From Solidesulfovibrio sp. (lineage in GTDB: Bacteria > Desulfobacterota > Desulfovibrionia > Desulfovibrionales > Desulfovibrionaceae): 64,000 nucleotides of DNA. The position numbers were made by a program, and so were the translations under genes. The notes under the pieces were generated by a model. That model searched no databases. It was not told where the DNA came from and saw only the letters and a list, made by a program, of their open reading frames with translations. Numbering within the stretch: the stretch's first letter is position 1; every line of letters starts with the position of its first letter. Of this stretch, positions 27,044-36,000 are shown in pieces. The stretch covers positions 62,001 to 126,000 of the forward strand of contig NZ_JBCFBA010000010.1 in NCBI RefSeq assembly GCF_038562415.1, in the 5' to 3' direction.

Positions 27044-27913
27044 ATGGAACGCATGTTGCCTGGAGAGAAAGTCCGACGCAAAGTCTTCGATGTGCACAAC
27101 CACATCGGCTTCATGGAAGGTTTCAAGTATTACGGCCTGCCCGAGCCGGTCAACCCCACAGTCTACTGCGACAACGACCGTGCGGCCAAGATTGAGATCA
27201 TGGACCAACTGGGCGTGGACCGGGCCGTTGTCATGTCCAACTATGGCATCCCCGATCCCTCCCAGCCGTTTGGCCTCAATGCCGTCGTCCTGGACGCCTG
27301 CGCCCATCCGGACAAGCGGATTCTCGGCGGCGTCTGGTTCTCGCCGTCGCTCAAGATGCGGGAAGCCAACGATGCGGCCATGAAGCTGGCCGGGGAACCG
27401 GGCATCAAGGTGCTCAAGGCGACCTGCCTGCTCGGTGGCACCTGGAACCCCGAGGAGTGGGACGAAGACACCAAGAAGATGTGGGAAGGCATCATCGACG
27501 TGTGCGAACGCCATGACCACGTCTTCCACCTGCACACCAGCCCCGGTGGTGGTTCCGACGTCAGCAACTGCATCAAGTTCGTCAAGGCCTACGGCAAGCG
27601 CGTCAAGGTGCATGTCGTCCACTGCGGTGGCGGCGTGTCCGGCCATATCAAGTTCATTCCGGAATTCATCAAATTCGTGAAGGAAGGCTACAAGGTCTAC
27701 ACCGACACCTCCTGGGCCGTCGGCTTCTGCAATCGCTATCTTTTCGATGAGATCGAGAAGAACGGCGTTGGCGACGACCGCGTCATGTTCAGCTCCGACG
27801 AGCCCTGGAGCGACTTCTGGAGCGAATACTATAAGTTCGAGGGGCTTGGCATCTCCGAGGAGCTCAAAAACAAGCTCTTCTGGGAAAACGCCGAAAAGCT
27901 CTACGGCGTTTAG
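27044..27913 (+). CDS. Amidohydrolase family (TIM-barrel) protein
   Basis: A 289-residue metal-dependent hydrolase of the amidohydrolase-2 type. Candidate metal ligands are DVHNH near residue 16, H in FHLHTSPGG, H in HVVHCGGGVSGH and D in FSSDEPWSDF. AAGGAGCGCC precedes ATG. It directly follows the Sll0783-like gene, the place where a nitrilase sits in typical Nit1C clusters, and no nitrilase is found in the window. I infer that it replaces the nitrilase in opening a C-N bond, perhaps of a cyclic amide or ureide. Decarboxylase activity is also known in this family, so the reaction is open. Confidence 0.88.
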   Translation: MERMLPGEKVRRKVFDVHNHIGFMEGFKYYGLPEPVNPTVYCDNDRAAKIEIMDQLGVDRAVVMSNYGIPDPSQPFGLNAVVLDACAHPDKRILGGVWFSPSLKMREANDAAMKLAGEPGIKVLKATCLLGGTWNPEEWDEDTKKMWEGIIDVCERHDHVFHLHTSPGGGSDVSNCIKFVKAYGKRVKVHVVHCGGGVSGHIKFIPEFIKFVKEGYKVYTDTSWAVGFCNRYLFDEIEKNGVGDDRVMFSSDEPWSDFWSEYYKFEGLGISEELKNKLFWENAEKLYGV

Positions 27914-28013
27914 CAGTGATGCCGCGAGGCGTGCGCACGCGTGCCTCGCCAACGGTGCGGGCCAAGCCATCGCCCCTGGCCCGCGCCACAACCGACACGA
28001 TGGACGGCACGCC

Positions 28014-29594
28014 ATGACCATGACCCTAGCGGACTACGTCGCCCTGCAAAGTTTCGGGGCTCGAATCATCGACAACGAGGCCGTCCGGCGGGGCGGGGCC
28101 GGTCCGGCGGATGCCGGGTCCTACGTCATCGACGGCCACCCCGTGATGATCCCGGCGCTGAGCCCCTCGGCGCGCACTTCGGAGTACGCCTTTGCTCAGG
28201 ACGGCGACCGGCTGCGCCTGGAACGCGGCGGACGCCCGCTGTGCCAGGCCACGGCCGTGCCGCGGCCCCGCTTTTACGATGGAGTGACGGCAGACGGCGT
28301 CCCCTACGACAAGATCGCCCGGCTCCACGGCCAGGACTGCCTGGCTTCAACCGTCGTCCAGGAGTGTGTGCGCTTTAACAGCCGCCGCACGCGCTGCCGC
28401 TTCTGCGCCATCGGCGCGTCACTTGACCGCGCGGCCACCATCCACACCAAAACCCCGGAGCAATTGGCCGAAGTGGCCTTGGCGGCCCGGGATCGCGACG
28501 GCGTGCGCCACGTGACCCTGACCGCCGGCACCACGGCCTGTCCCGACGACGGGGCGCTCTATCTCGGCCGCTGCGCCGCCGCCATCGTAGCCGCCACCGG
28601 GCTGCCCGTTGAAATCCAGTTCGAGCCGCTACGCGACCAGGGCCTGTACGCTCGGCTGCGGGATATGGGCGTCACCGACGTTGGCATCCATGTGGAAAGT
28701 TTCGATCCGGCCGTGCGCCGCCGCATGACCCCGGGGAAGGCCGAAGTGGACCTGGAAACCTATTTCGAGGCCTTTGCCGCTGCCGTGGCCGTTTTCGGCC
28801 GCAATAAGGTCAGCACCTACGTGATCCTGGGTCTGGGTGAGGACGTGGCGGCCACCCTGGACGGCTGCCGGCGGGCTGCCACCCTCGGCGTCTATCCCGT
28901 GGTGGTGCCGCTGCGTCCCTTGCTCGATTCCTGCCTGGCCGAGGCCAAGCCGGTCGATCCGGACTATCTCGGCGACATGTACCGGGCCGTGGGAAGGATG
29001 CTGACGGACCAGGGACTTTCCGCCGAGCGCAGCACGGCCGGCTGCGTGCGCTGCCGAGCCTGCTCCCTGCTCCAATTCACCGAGAGCACGCCTGGCCGAC
29101 AACCGGCAGCCACACCTGTCCCGGCGGCAGTGGCCGACGCCGAAGCCGTGACCGTGCGGGTGGCCGAGACGGCAGCGGAAATCGAGGAGTACCTGCGCCT
29201 GCGCCATGACGTCTTCGTGTCGGAACAAGGCATCTTTCCGGTCAGCGACCGCGACGCCCACGACGACGACGCCATCCCCATCATCGCCCTGGTGGCCGGG
29301 CAACTTGCCGGCGTGGTGCGTTGCTACCATCATCGGGGCGGGGTGTGGTACGGAGGCCGGCTGGCCGTGCGGCCCGAATTTCGCAGCGGCGTCAATATTG
29401 GGGCGCTGCTCGTGCGCAAGGCCGTGGCGCTCATGCGGGCAACACCTGACGTGCGGCGTTTCCTGGCCACGGTCCAATTTCAGAATGTCCGCTTCTTCCA
29501 GCGCATCGGCTGGGTGCGCCTGGGAAAGCCGTTTCTGATGCAGGGTAAAAAGCATCAGATCATGGAAAGAAAACTTGACGGGGACCCCGCATGA
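28014..29594 (+). CDS. Radical SAM protein (MSMEG_0568 type) fused to GNAT acetyltransferase (MSMEG_0567/Sll0786 type)
   Basis: A 526-residue two-domain protein. The N-terminal ~370 residues are a radical SAM enzyme with the family's odd cluster motif C118-x9-C128-x2-C131 (ECVRFNSRRTRCRFCAIG), followed by VTLTAGTTACPDDG, VEIQFEPL, VGIHVESFDPAVRRRMTPG and a C-terminal CxxC (CVRCRAC). After a Pro/Ala linker (about 375-390) comes a GNAT domain (EEYLRLRHDVFVSEQGIF, VVRCYHHRGG, YGGRLAVRPEFR, NVRFFQRIGW). In Nit1C clusters these two proteins are normally separate neighbours. ATG at 28014 is used; another ATG lies two codons on. The stop overlaps the OsmC start. Reaction unknown; the fusion argues that the two act in sequence. 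Confidence 0.88.
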   Translation: MTMTLADYVALQSFGARIIDNEAVRRGGAGPADAGSYVIDGHPVMIPALSPSARTSEYAFAQDGDRLRLERGGRPLCQATAVPRPRFYDGVTADGVPYDKIARLHGQDCLASTVVQECVRFNSRRTRCRFCAIGASLDRAATIHTKTPEQLAEVALAARDRDGVRHVTLTAGTTACPDDGALYLGRCAAAIVAATGLPVEIQFEPLRDQGLYARLRDMGVTDVGIHVESFDPAVRRRMTPGKAEVDLETYFEAFAAAVAVFGRNKVSTYVILGLGEDVAATLDGCRRAATLGVYPVVVPLRPLLDSCLAEAKPVDPDYLGDMYRAVGRMLTDQGLSAERSTAGCVRCRACSLLQFTESTPGRQPAATPVPAAVADAEAVTVRVAETAAEIEEYLRLRHDVFVSEQGIFPVSDRDAHDDDAIPIIALVAGQLAGVVRCYHHRGGVWYGGRLAVRPEFRSGVNIGALLVRKAVALMRATPDVRRFLATVQFQNVRFFQRIGWVRLGKPFLMQGKKHQIMERKLDGDPA

Positions 29595-30001
29595 TCGTCA
29601 CCGCCGTCCCATTAAACGAGACCGCCCTCACCTTGACCTCGGAGCTGCACACCGCCATCGCGGACCAGTCCCCGGGCTTGGGCGGCGAGGGCCTTGGCCC
29701 CATGCCCAGCGAACTGCTCCTGTGGTCCGTGGCGGCCTGTTTTGGCCAAGCCATCCGCTACGTGGCCGCCCGCAGACGCCAGGAGGTCGAGGCCTTGTCT
29801 CTTGAAGTGGACGGCGTCAAAGACGCCAAGGCCTTTTGCTTCGGTGAGATCGTTATTCGCGTGTCCGCCGCGTTGCCGCTGCAACGCTTGGAAAGCATTG
29901 TGCTTCTGGCTGGCAAATACTGTTTTGTGACCAACAGCCTATCCACGCCGGTTCGCGTTGAAGTTGCATCCGCACTGCCGGCTGACCTGCCCGGGCGTTG
30001 A
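29591..30001 (+). CDS. OsmC family protein
   Basis: A 136-residue OsmC-fold protein. LGPMPSELLLWSVAACFGQAIRYVA carries the family helix with its conserved Cys. A second Cys lies late in the chain (GKYCFVTNS), the usual peroxidase pair arrangement. OsmC proteins reduce organic hydroperoxides or persulfides, though some are simple thiol-handling proteins. It starts with ATGA overlap to the radical SAM-GNAT gene and ends the operon just before a strong hairpin. A role in protecting the radical SAM enzyme or handling a reactive intermediate is possible but unproven. Confidence 0.88.
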   Translation: MIVTAVPLNETALTLTSELHTAIADQSPGLGGEGLGPMPSELLLWSVAACFGQAIRYVAARRRQEVEALSLEVDGVKDAKAFCFGEIVIRVSAALPLQRLESIVLLAGKYCFVTNSLSTPVRVEVASALPADLPGR

Positions 30002-30011
30002 CGTTTTCTGG

Positions 30012-30039
30012 CGTTGTCGCCTTCAAGAAGGCAACAACG
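30012..30039 (+). terminator. Hairpin after the OsmC gene
   Basis: CGTTGTCGCCTT and AAGGCAACAACG pair with one mismatch around a CAAG loop, eleven bases past the stop. No T-run follows, so termination is uncertain. The outer GTTG/CAAC bases resemble the activator site just downstream. Confidence 0.45.
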
Positions 30040-30045
30040 ACATCT

Positions 30046-30059
30046 CGTTGTAAACAACG
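30046..30059. promoter_or_regulatory. Putative activator site upstream of dsrA
   Basis: CGTTGTAAACAACG has perfect 5-base inverted arms around TAAA. It shares 17 of 18 bases with the site between the divergent promoters (CATCTCGTTG[CT]AAACAAC). It lies about 140 bases before a sigma-54-like sequence. Half of the same pattern (ACAACG) recurs 20 bases on. Confidence 0.5.
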
Positions 30060-30187
30060 GTTTTCCTCGATAGACAACGATACTTCATCGTCTCCCTTTC
30101 CAATCGGGTGGAGGTCTGGCGGCCAAGCCACCGGACCTCCACCCCTAAACAAAGCCGCCTGACTTGGCGCAGCGGCGTGCCCCTGTC

Positions 30188-30203
30188 CGGTTGTCCCTTT
30201 GCT
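30188..30203 (+). promoter_or_regulatory. Possible sigma-54 promoter of dsrAB
   Basis: CGGTTGTCCCTTTGCT has the invariant GG and GC spaced by ten bases and a perfect TTTGCT -12. However, the -24 is GGTTG rather than GGCAC. If used, the leader before dsrA would be about 110 bases. This is a weak candidate; a sigma-70 promoter cannot be ruled out. Confidence 0.35.
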
Positions 30204-30326
30204 CGCGCCGGGGCGTACCGCCGGACGGCTGCTGCGGGATGCGGCGGGGGGAAACCCGGACGGCAAAGCCCGTCAGGCCCGACCGCAACACGCTTAACCA
30301 TTCGCTTGCGCGAAAGGAGAACGCTC

Positions 30327-31640
30327 ATGTCCAAACACCAGACTCCCCTGCTCGATCAGCTCGAAACCGGGCCATGGCCCAGCTTCGTGTCTGACATCAA
30401 GCAGGAGGCCGCGCATCGTAGCGCCAACCCCGAGGGCCTGGACTACCAGATCCCGGCGGATTGCGCCGACGACCTGCTCGGCGTGCTGGAACTGTCCTTT
30501 AAGGATAAGGAAACTCACTGGAAGCACGGCGGCATCGTCGGTGTCTTCGGCTACGGCGGCGGCGTCATCGGCCGCTACTGCGACCAGCCCGACCAGTTCC
30601 CCGGCGTGGCCCATTTCCACACCGTCCGGGTCAATCAGCCGGCCGGCAAGTACTACACCACCGAGTATCTGCGCGGCGTCATGGATATCTGGGACCTGCG
30701 CGGTTCCGGCCTGACCAACATGCACGGCTCCACGGGCGACATCGTGCTGCTCGGCACCACCACGCCCCAGCTCGAAGAAGTCTTTTACGAGCTCTCCCAC
30801 AAGATGCGCACCGACCTCGGCGGCTCCGGCGGCAACCTGCGCACCCCGGCCGACTGCCTGGGCTCCTCGCGTTGCGAATTCGCCTGCTACGACACCCAGG
30901 ACCTCTGCCATAGCCTGACCACCGACTACCAGGACGAGCTGCACCGCCCGGCCTTTCCTTATAAATTCAAGTTCAAGTTCGACGGTTGCCCCAATGGCTG
31001 CGTCTGCTCCATCGCCCGCTCCGACTTCTCGGTCATCGGCACGTGGAAGGACGACATCCGCATCGACCAGGACCGCGTGAAAGCCTACATCGCCGGCGAA
31101 TTCAAACCGGGCGGCGGCTCCCACTCCAGCCGCGATTGGGGCGCCTTCGACATCGTCAAGGAAGTCGTGGACCGCTGCCCCACCGGCTGCATGCGCTACG
31201 ACGGCGCCAAGCTCACGATCGACAACAGCAACTGCACCCGCTGCATGCACTGCATCAACACCATGCCCGCCGCCGTCAAGATCGGCAAGGATACCGGCGC
31301 GACCATCCTGCTCGGGGCCAAGGCCCCGATCCTGGACGGCGCCCAGATGTCCTCGTTGCTCGTGCCCTTCGTCAAGGTGGAAAAGCCTTACGACGAGATC
31401 AAGGAAGTCATCGAGAACATCTGGGATTGGTGGATGGAAGAAGGCAAGAACCGCGAGCGCGTGGGCGAGACCATGAAGCGGCTGTCCTTCCAGAAGCTGC
31501 TCGAGGTCACCAACATCAAGGCCATGCCGCAGCACGTTGTCGAGCCGCGCTCCAACCCGTACATCTTCTTCAAGGAAGAGGAAGTGCCCGGCGGCTTTGC
31601 CCACGACGAGGCGGCCTATCGCCAGAGACACATGAGATAA
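30327..31640 (+). CDS. dsrA: Dissimilatory sulfite reductase alpha subunit
   Basis: A 437-residue DsrA, which with DsrB forms the siroheme enzyme reducing sulfite in sulfate respiration. Siroheme/[4Fe-4S] ligands lie in ADCLGSSRCEFACYD and FDGCPNGCVCSIARS, and the inserted ferredoxin domain has CTRCMHCINTMP. RBS AAAGGAGAACGCTC precedes ATG. Length and motifs are those of Desulfovibrio DsrA, with no damage seen. It is separated from dsrB by 18 bases and from the preceding OsmC gene by a regulatory spacer. The unusual feature is the neighbourhood: a nitrogen-compound locus upstream and a ruined dsrD downstream. Confidence 0.97.
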   Translation: MSKHQTPLLDQLETGPWPSFVSDIKQEAAHRSANPEGLDYQIPADCADDLLGVLELSFKDKETHWKHGGIVGVFGYGGGVIGRYCDQPDQFPGVAHFHTVRVNQPAGKYYTTEYLRGVMDIWDLRGSGLTNMHGSTGDIVLLGTTTPQLEEVFYELSHKMRTDLGGSGGNLRTPADCLGSSRCEFACYDTQDLCHSLTTDYQDELHRPAFPYKFKFKFDGCPNGCVCSIARSDFSVIGTWKDDIRIDQDRVKAYIAGEFKPGGGSHSSRDWGAFDIVKEVVDRCPTGCMRYDGAKLTIDNSNCTRCMHCINTMPAAVKIGKDTGATILLGAKAPILDGAQMSSLLVPFVKVEKPYDEIKEVIENIWDWWMEEGKNRERVGETMKRLSFQKLLEVTNIKAMPQHVVEPRSNPYIFFKEEEVPGGFAHDEAAYRQRHMR

Positions 31641-31658
31641 GAGCGGGGGACAAAAGAC

Positions 31659-32822
31659 ATGGCATTCATCTCTTCCGGCTACAATCCCGACAAGCCCATG
31701 GAAAACCGGATCACGGACATCGGCCCTCGCCACTTCGAGGAGTTCTATCCGCCGGTCATCAAGAAGAACAAAGGCCAGTGGGACTACCACGAGATCATCA
31801 AGCCGGGCGTACTCAAGCACGTGGGCCTGTCCGGCGACGTGGTCTACACCGTGCGGGCTGGCGGCGCGCGGCTCATGAGCGTCACGCACATCCGCGAGAT
31901 CTGCGAGATCGCCGACAAGCACTGCGGCGGCCACCTGCGCTTCACCACGCGCAACAACGTGGAATTCATGGTCGAGACCGAGGCCGCCCTGAATGGCCTG
32001 ATCGCCGATCTCGAATCCCGCAAGTTCGCCGGCGGCAGCTTCAAGTTCCCCATCGGCGGCACCGGCGCCTGCGTCTCCAACATCGTCCACACCCAGGGCT
32101 ACGTGCACTGCCACACCCCGGCCACCGACGCCTCCGGCCCGGTCAAGGCCGTCATGGACGAGATGTTCGCGTACTTCCAGTCCATGACCCTGCCGGCCAT
32201 GGTCCGCATCTCCCTGGCCTGCTGCCTCAACATGTGCGGCGCCGTCCACTGCTCCGACATCGGCATCGTCGGCATCCACCGCAAGCCGCCCATCGTCGAG
32301 CACGACCGCCTGGACAACATCTGCGAAGTGCCGCTGGCCGTCTCCGCCTGCCCCACCGGCGCCATCAAGCCGACCAAGGTCGAGCTCGACGGCAAGAAGG
32401 TCAACTCCGTCGCGGTCAACGCCTCGCGCTGCATGTACTGCGGCAACTGCTACACCATGTGCCCGGCCATGCCGCTCGCTTCCGGCGAGGGCGACGGCAT
32501 CGTGCTCATGGTCGGCGGCAAGGTGTCCAACCGCATCTCCATGCCGAAGTTCTCCAAGGTCGTCGTGGCCTACATCCCCAACGAGCCGCCCCGCTGGCCG
32601 ACCCTGACCAAGATGGTCAAGCACATCGTCGAGGTCTACGCCGCCAACGCCAAGAAGTACGAGCGCCTGGGCGAATGGGCCGAGCGCATCGGCTGGGAGA
32701 AGTTCTTCGAGCTGTGCGACCTGGAGTTCACCCACCACTGCATCGACGACTTCCGTGATCCGGCGTACTACACCTGGCGCCAGAGCACCCAGTTCAAGTT
32801 CACCAAGCACGTCGAGGCCTAA
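31659..32822 (+). CDS. dsrB: Dissimilatory sulfite reductase beta subunit
   Basis: A 387-residue DsrB. It carries the catalytic siroheme-associated cluster motif ([15 protein letters not shown]), the sulfite-binding basic region ([13 protein letters not shown]) and a ferredoxin domain ([16 protein letters not shown]). GAGCGGGGGAC lies before ATG. Sequence and length are normal. A perfect hairpin follows the stop, then a remnant of dsrD. An intact alpha/beta pair suggests that it is functional. Confidence 0.97.
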   Translation: MAFISSGYNPDKPMENRITDIGPRHFEEFYPPVIKKNKGQWDYHEIIKPGVLKHVGLSGDVVYTVRAGGARLMSVTHIREICEIADKHCGGHLRFTTRNNVEFMVETEAALNGLIADLESRKFAGGSFKFPIGGTGACVSNIVHTQGYVHCHTPATDASGPVKAVMDEMFAYFQSMTLPAMVRISLACCLNMCGAVHCSDIGIVGIHRKPPIVEHDRLDNICEVPLAVSACPTGAIKPTKVELDGKKVNSVAVNASRCMYCGNCYTMCPAMPLASGEGDGIVLMVGGKVSNRISMPKFSKVVVAYIPNEPPRWPTLTKMVKHIVEVYAANAKKYERLGEWAERIGWEKFFELCDLEFTHHCIDDFRDPAYYTWRQSTQFKFTKHVEA

Positions 32823-32833
32823 GCCACCGACTT

Positions 32834-32860
32834 CCGGGCGGGGACACCCTCCCCGCCCGG
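32834..32860 (+). terminator. Perfect hairpin between dsrB and the dsrD remnant
   Basis: CCGGGCGGGG and CCCCGCCCGG pair perfectly around the seven-base loop ACACCCT, eleven bases after the dsrB stop. No T-run follows, so it may stabilise the dsrAB message or attenuate downstream reading. Confidence 0.5.
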
Positions 32861-32881
32861 ATCAAACCAAGGGAGCACGGC

Positions 32882-32947
32882 ATGTCTTCCGAGAAAGAGC
32901 AGGTTCTCGAGTTCTGGTCGAGCGGCTCCACGACCATGTGCGGCGAT
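32882..32947 (+). pseudogene. dsrD: dsrD remnant with large internal deletion
   Basis: A start codon with GGGAG upstream opens MSSEKEQVLEFWSSGSTTMCG. The stretch VLEFWSSGSTTMCG closely matches the C-terminal wing of DsrD (VLEYWSSGSTTMYG in D. vulgaris). MSSEKEQ resembles the extreme N terminus. About 45 residues that form the winged helix are missing between them, and the frame after TTMCG runs into unrelated Pro/Arg-rich sequence. Intact DsrD is about 78 residues and stimulates DsrAB. Position right after dsrB confirms the identity. The gene is broken here; another copy may exist elsewhere. Confidence 0.8.
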
Positions 32948-33057
32948 GAACTTATTGCCGTGGTGAACCGTATCGACCACCCAGCACGGCCAAGGCCCCC
33001 CCATGCTCCCCGGCCCCGAACGGGCCGCATACGGCCGCCTACGCGGCCGCCCGGGCG

Positions 33058-36000
33058 CTACTCTTTCAACAGCAGCAGAGGCACCAGACCTCCCGCCTGG
33101 TACTGGAAGGATGCCGAGGCCCAGTCGCTGACGTTGCCGACGGCGTCCCTGGTCCGCACCCGCCAGTACCACATTCCCTTCTTGTCGAGGGCTTCAGGGC
33201 CTTGCAACCGGTAGTGTGTCCGGCCGGATACGGTACGCCGGACCCGGGGCAGGTCGAAGCCGGCATTGTCGGCGACTTCCACGAGATAGTCGGCTGCGTC
33301 GGCCACGCTGGTCCAGACGAAGGTCGGGGTACTGGTCGTTTGCCGGGAAGGATTGCTGGCAACCGGAATGGTCGGCATGTCGGGGGCCTGGGTGTCCACG
33401 ATCCAGGTCGCCGTGACCGGGGCGGCCTGGGATTGGCAATTGCCCAGGCTGTCGCAGCCGATGACCGCCAGGGTATGGCTGCCGTTGCCGAGGCCGGTCA
33501 GCACGATGGGAACGGCAGCGTCGGTCTTCGGCCCCCAGGGGTTCTCGTCGATCTTGTACTGGTACTGCGCCACCTCGGCGACGGTGATCGTCGCCGTGGC
33601 GAGGTTGACCGTGCCGGAGGGAAGGCCTGCCAACACAGGCGTCGGGGCAGTGGTGTCCACGGTCCAGGTGGCGGTCGTGGGGGTGGCCTGCCAGTTGCCG
33701 GCGGCGTCCCGGGCAATGACCGACACGGTATGGCTGCCGTCGGCCAGATTGCCGACGACATAGGGCGTGGCGGGATCGGTCGCCTTGCCCAAGGCCGCGT
33801 TGTCGAGGCTGGCGCGGTAGGCGGCCACGCCGTCGCCGGAGACGACGATGGTGGCCGCGGTCGCGTTGGTGGAGCCGCTGGGCGCCCCGGAAAGCACGGC
33901 CACGGGCGCGTCCGTGTCAATGGTCCAGGTGGCCGTGGTCGGGGTCTGCTGCCAGTTGCCGGCCAGGTCGCAGCCCTTGACGGTGATTGTCTGGCTGCCG
34001 TCGGCAAGGCCGGACAGGCTGATCTTTGTCGCGATGACGGTTTCCGGGCCATAGGCGCCGCTGCCGAGCTTGTACTGATAGAGGTTGACGCCGTCGCCGC
34101 CGACCGTGATCTGGGCTTGGCGGCTGTTGGTCGGGGAAGCGGGCACGCCGGAGAGGCTGGCGATGGGTGCGGTGGTGTCCACGACCCAGGAAACGGTGGT
34201 GGGGGCGGCCTGGCTCTGCCAGTTGCCGGCCGCGTCACCGCCGATGACCGACACCGTATGGCCGCCGTCGGCCAGGCCGGCCAGGCTGATATCCGTGCCG
34301 CAGGGAATGGGCTGGGCCGAGTAGGCGCCGTTGTCGCGCCTGAATTTGTAGAAAGCGGCCCCTTCGCCGCTGACGGACAGGATGGCGGTGGTCAGGTTGG
34401 TCGGGGATGCCGGCGCGCCCGTGATCACGGCGACCGGCGCGGCGGTGTCCACGACCCAGGTTGCCGTGGTCGGAGTCGCTTGGGACTGGACGTTGCCGGC
34501 CGCGTCGATGCCGAGGACCGACACGGTGTGGCTGCCGTCGGCCAGCCCTGTCAGGGCTATGGCCGCGGAAACGGCCGCGGCAGGCTGGTAGTCGTCGTTG
34601 TCGAGGCGGTACCGATAGCTCGTTACCCCTTGGCCGCTGACGGCCAGGGTGGCGGAGGTCGTCCGGGTGGGATTGGCCGGCGCGCCGGAGATGACGGCCA
34701 CGGGGGCCACGGTGTCCACGGCGAAGGCGTAGGTCGTGGCATTTTCCTGGCTTTGCCAGTTGCCCAGGGCGTCGCGCCCGACGATGGCCACGGCGTGGTC
34801 GCCGTCGCTTAAGCCGGTCAGGCTGATGGGCGTGGCGACGGGCGTTTCCGGGCCGAACGCCGCGCCGTCGACGGAGACCGCGTAGGCCACCACGTCGCCG
34901 GCCACCACGTTGAGGGTGATGTCCCGGGAGTTGGTGACGGACGGCGGCGGCGTGGTCACGGCGGCGGCAGGGCCGGTGGTGTCCACGGTCCAGGAATAGG
35001 TGGCGGGCGTGCCCAGCCAGTTGCCGGCGGCGTCGCAAGCCAGCACAGACAGGGTGTACGGGCCGTCGGCCAGGGTCGAGAGCACAATCTGGTTGTCCGT
35101 CGCCACGGGGTCAGACCAGTGGACGCCGTCCAGGGACCACTTGTAGAAAGCGACCCCCGAGCCGCCAACCGTGATGACGGCGCCGGTGGCGGTGGTCTGA
35201 CTGGCGGGCAGGCCGCTGAATGTTATTTCCGCGGGCGGCACGGTATCGATGGTCCAGCTTACGGTCGTGGCGGACGTTTCCTCCTGGCAAACGCCATTGC
35301 CGCACCCCAGGACGGAGACCGTGTGGAGCCCGTCGGACAATGCGGCGGGAAGCGGAACCGTCTGGGCTACCGGGAGCGCGGCGCTCCAGGTTCCGTCGTC
35401 GAGCTTCCATTTGTAGGTGGTCACATTGGCGCCGCCCACGGTCAAGGTTGCGCTGGTCTGGTTTGTCGGCGAGGCCGGCGTGCCGGAAACAGTGGCTCTT
35501 GGAGGCGTTGTGACGGCCCAGTAGAAGGATCCTGCCTGAACCACCTCGAACTCTCCCCATCCGGAGCCGTACCCCACCGACCATAATTCCCACGTGCATT
35601 CGCCGGGACCGCCCATGTCCCCTTCGACGAATTGATAGCTCCAGTAATCACTCAGGCCTTTTGAGACAACACCTTGCGTGGAAGTAATCCGCATGGACGG
35701 GTCGGGCCAGCCTGGGGAAACGAGCGCCGGAGAGTCGAAATCCACCTTCGGATAAATGCGTGTTGCGCCTTGAACGGTCCACGTACCCGTGATCTCCAGT
35801 GGCTGCCACTGTCCGGCATCGTTGGCGTAGGCCACGGTGACGGCATGTTCGCCGTCGGCAAGGCCATAGATCAACAGGGTGTCGCTTACGGGATGCTCCG
35901 AACTCCAGTTCCCGCCGTCGAGCCGATACTTGTATGTGGCGACATCCGTTCCGCCGATGGACAGGGAGACGCTGCCCTGGTTCGTGGGGGCGGTGGGGAG

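Noticed and set aside
30164-30180. TTGGCGCAGCGGCGTGCC as a -24/-12 promoter for dsrA
   Set aside because: Eleven rather than ten bases separate GG and GC, and the -12 lacks TTGC.
30294-32810. Long open frame opposite dsrAB (838 residues)
   Set aside because: It mirrors dsrA and dsrB, has Val/Asp/His/Gly-biased composition typical of antisense GC-rich frames, and no start signal.
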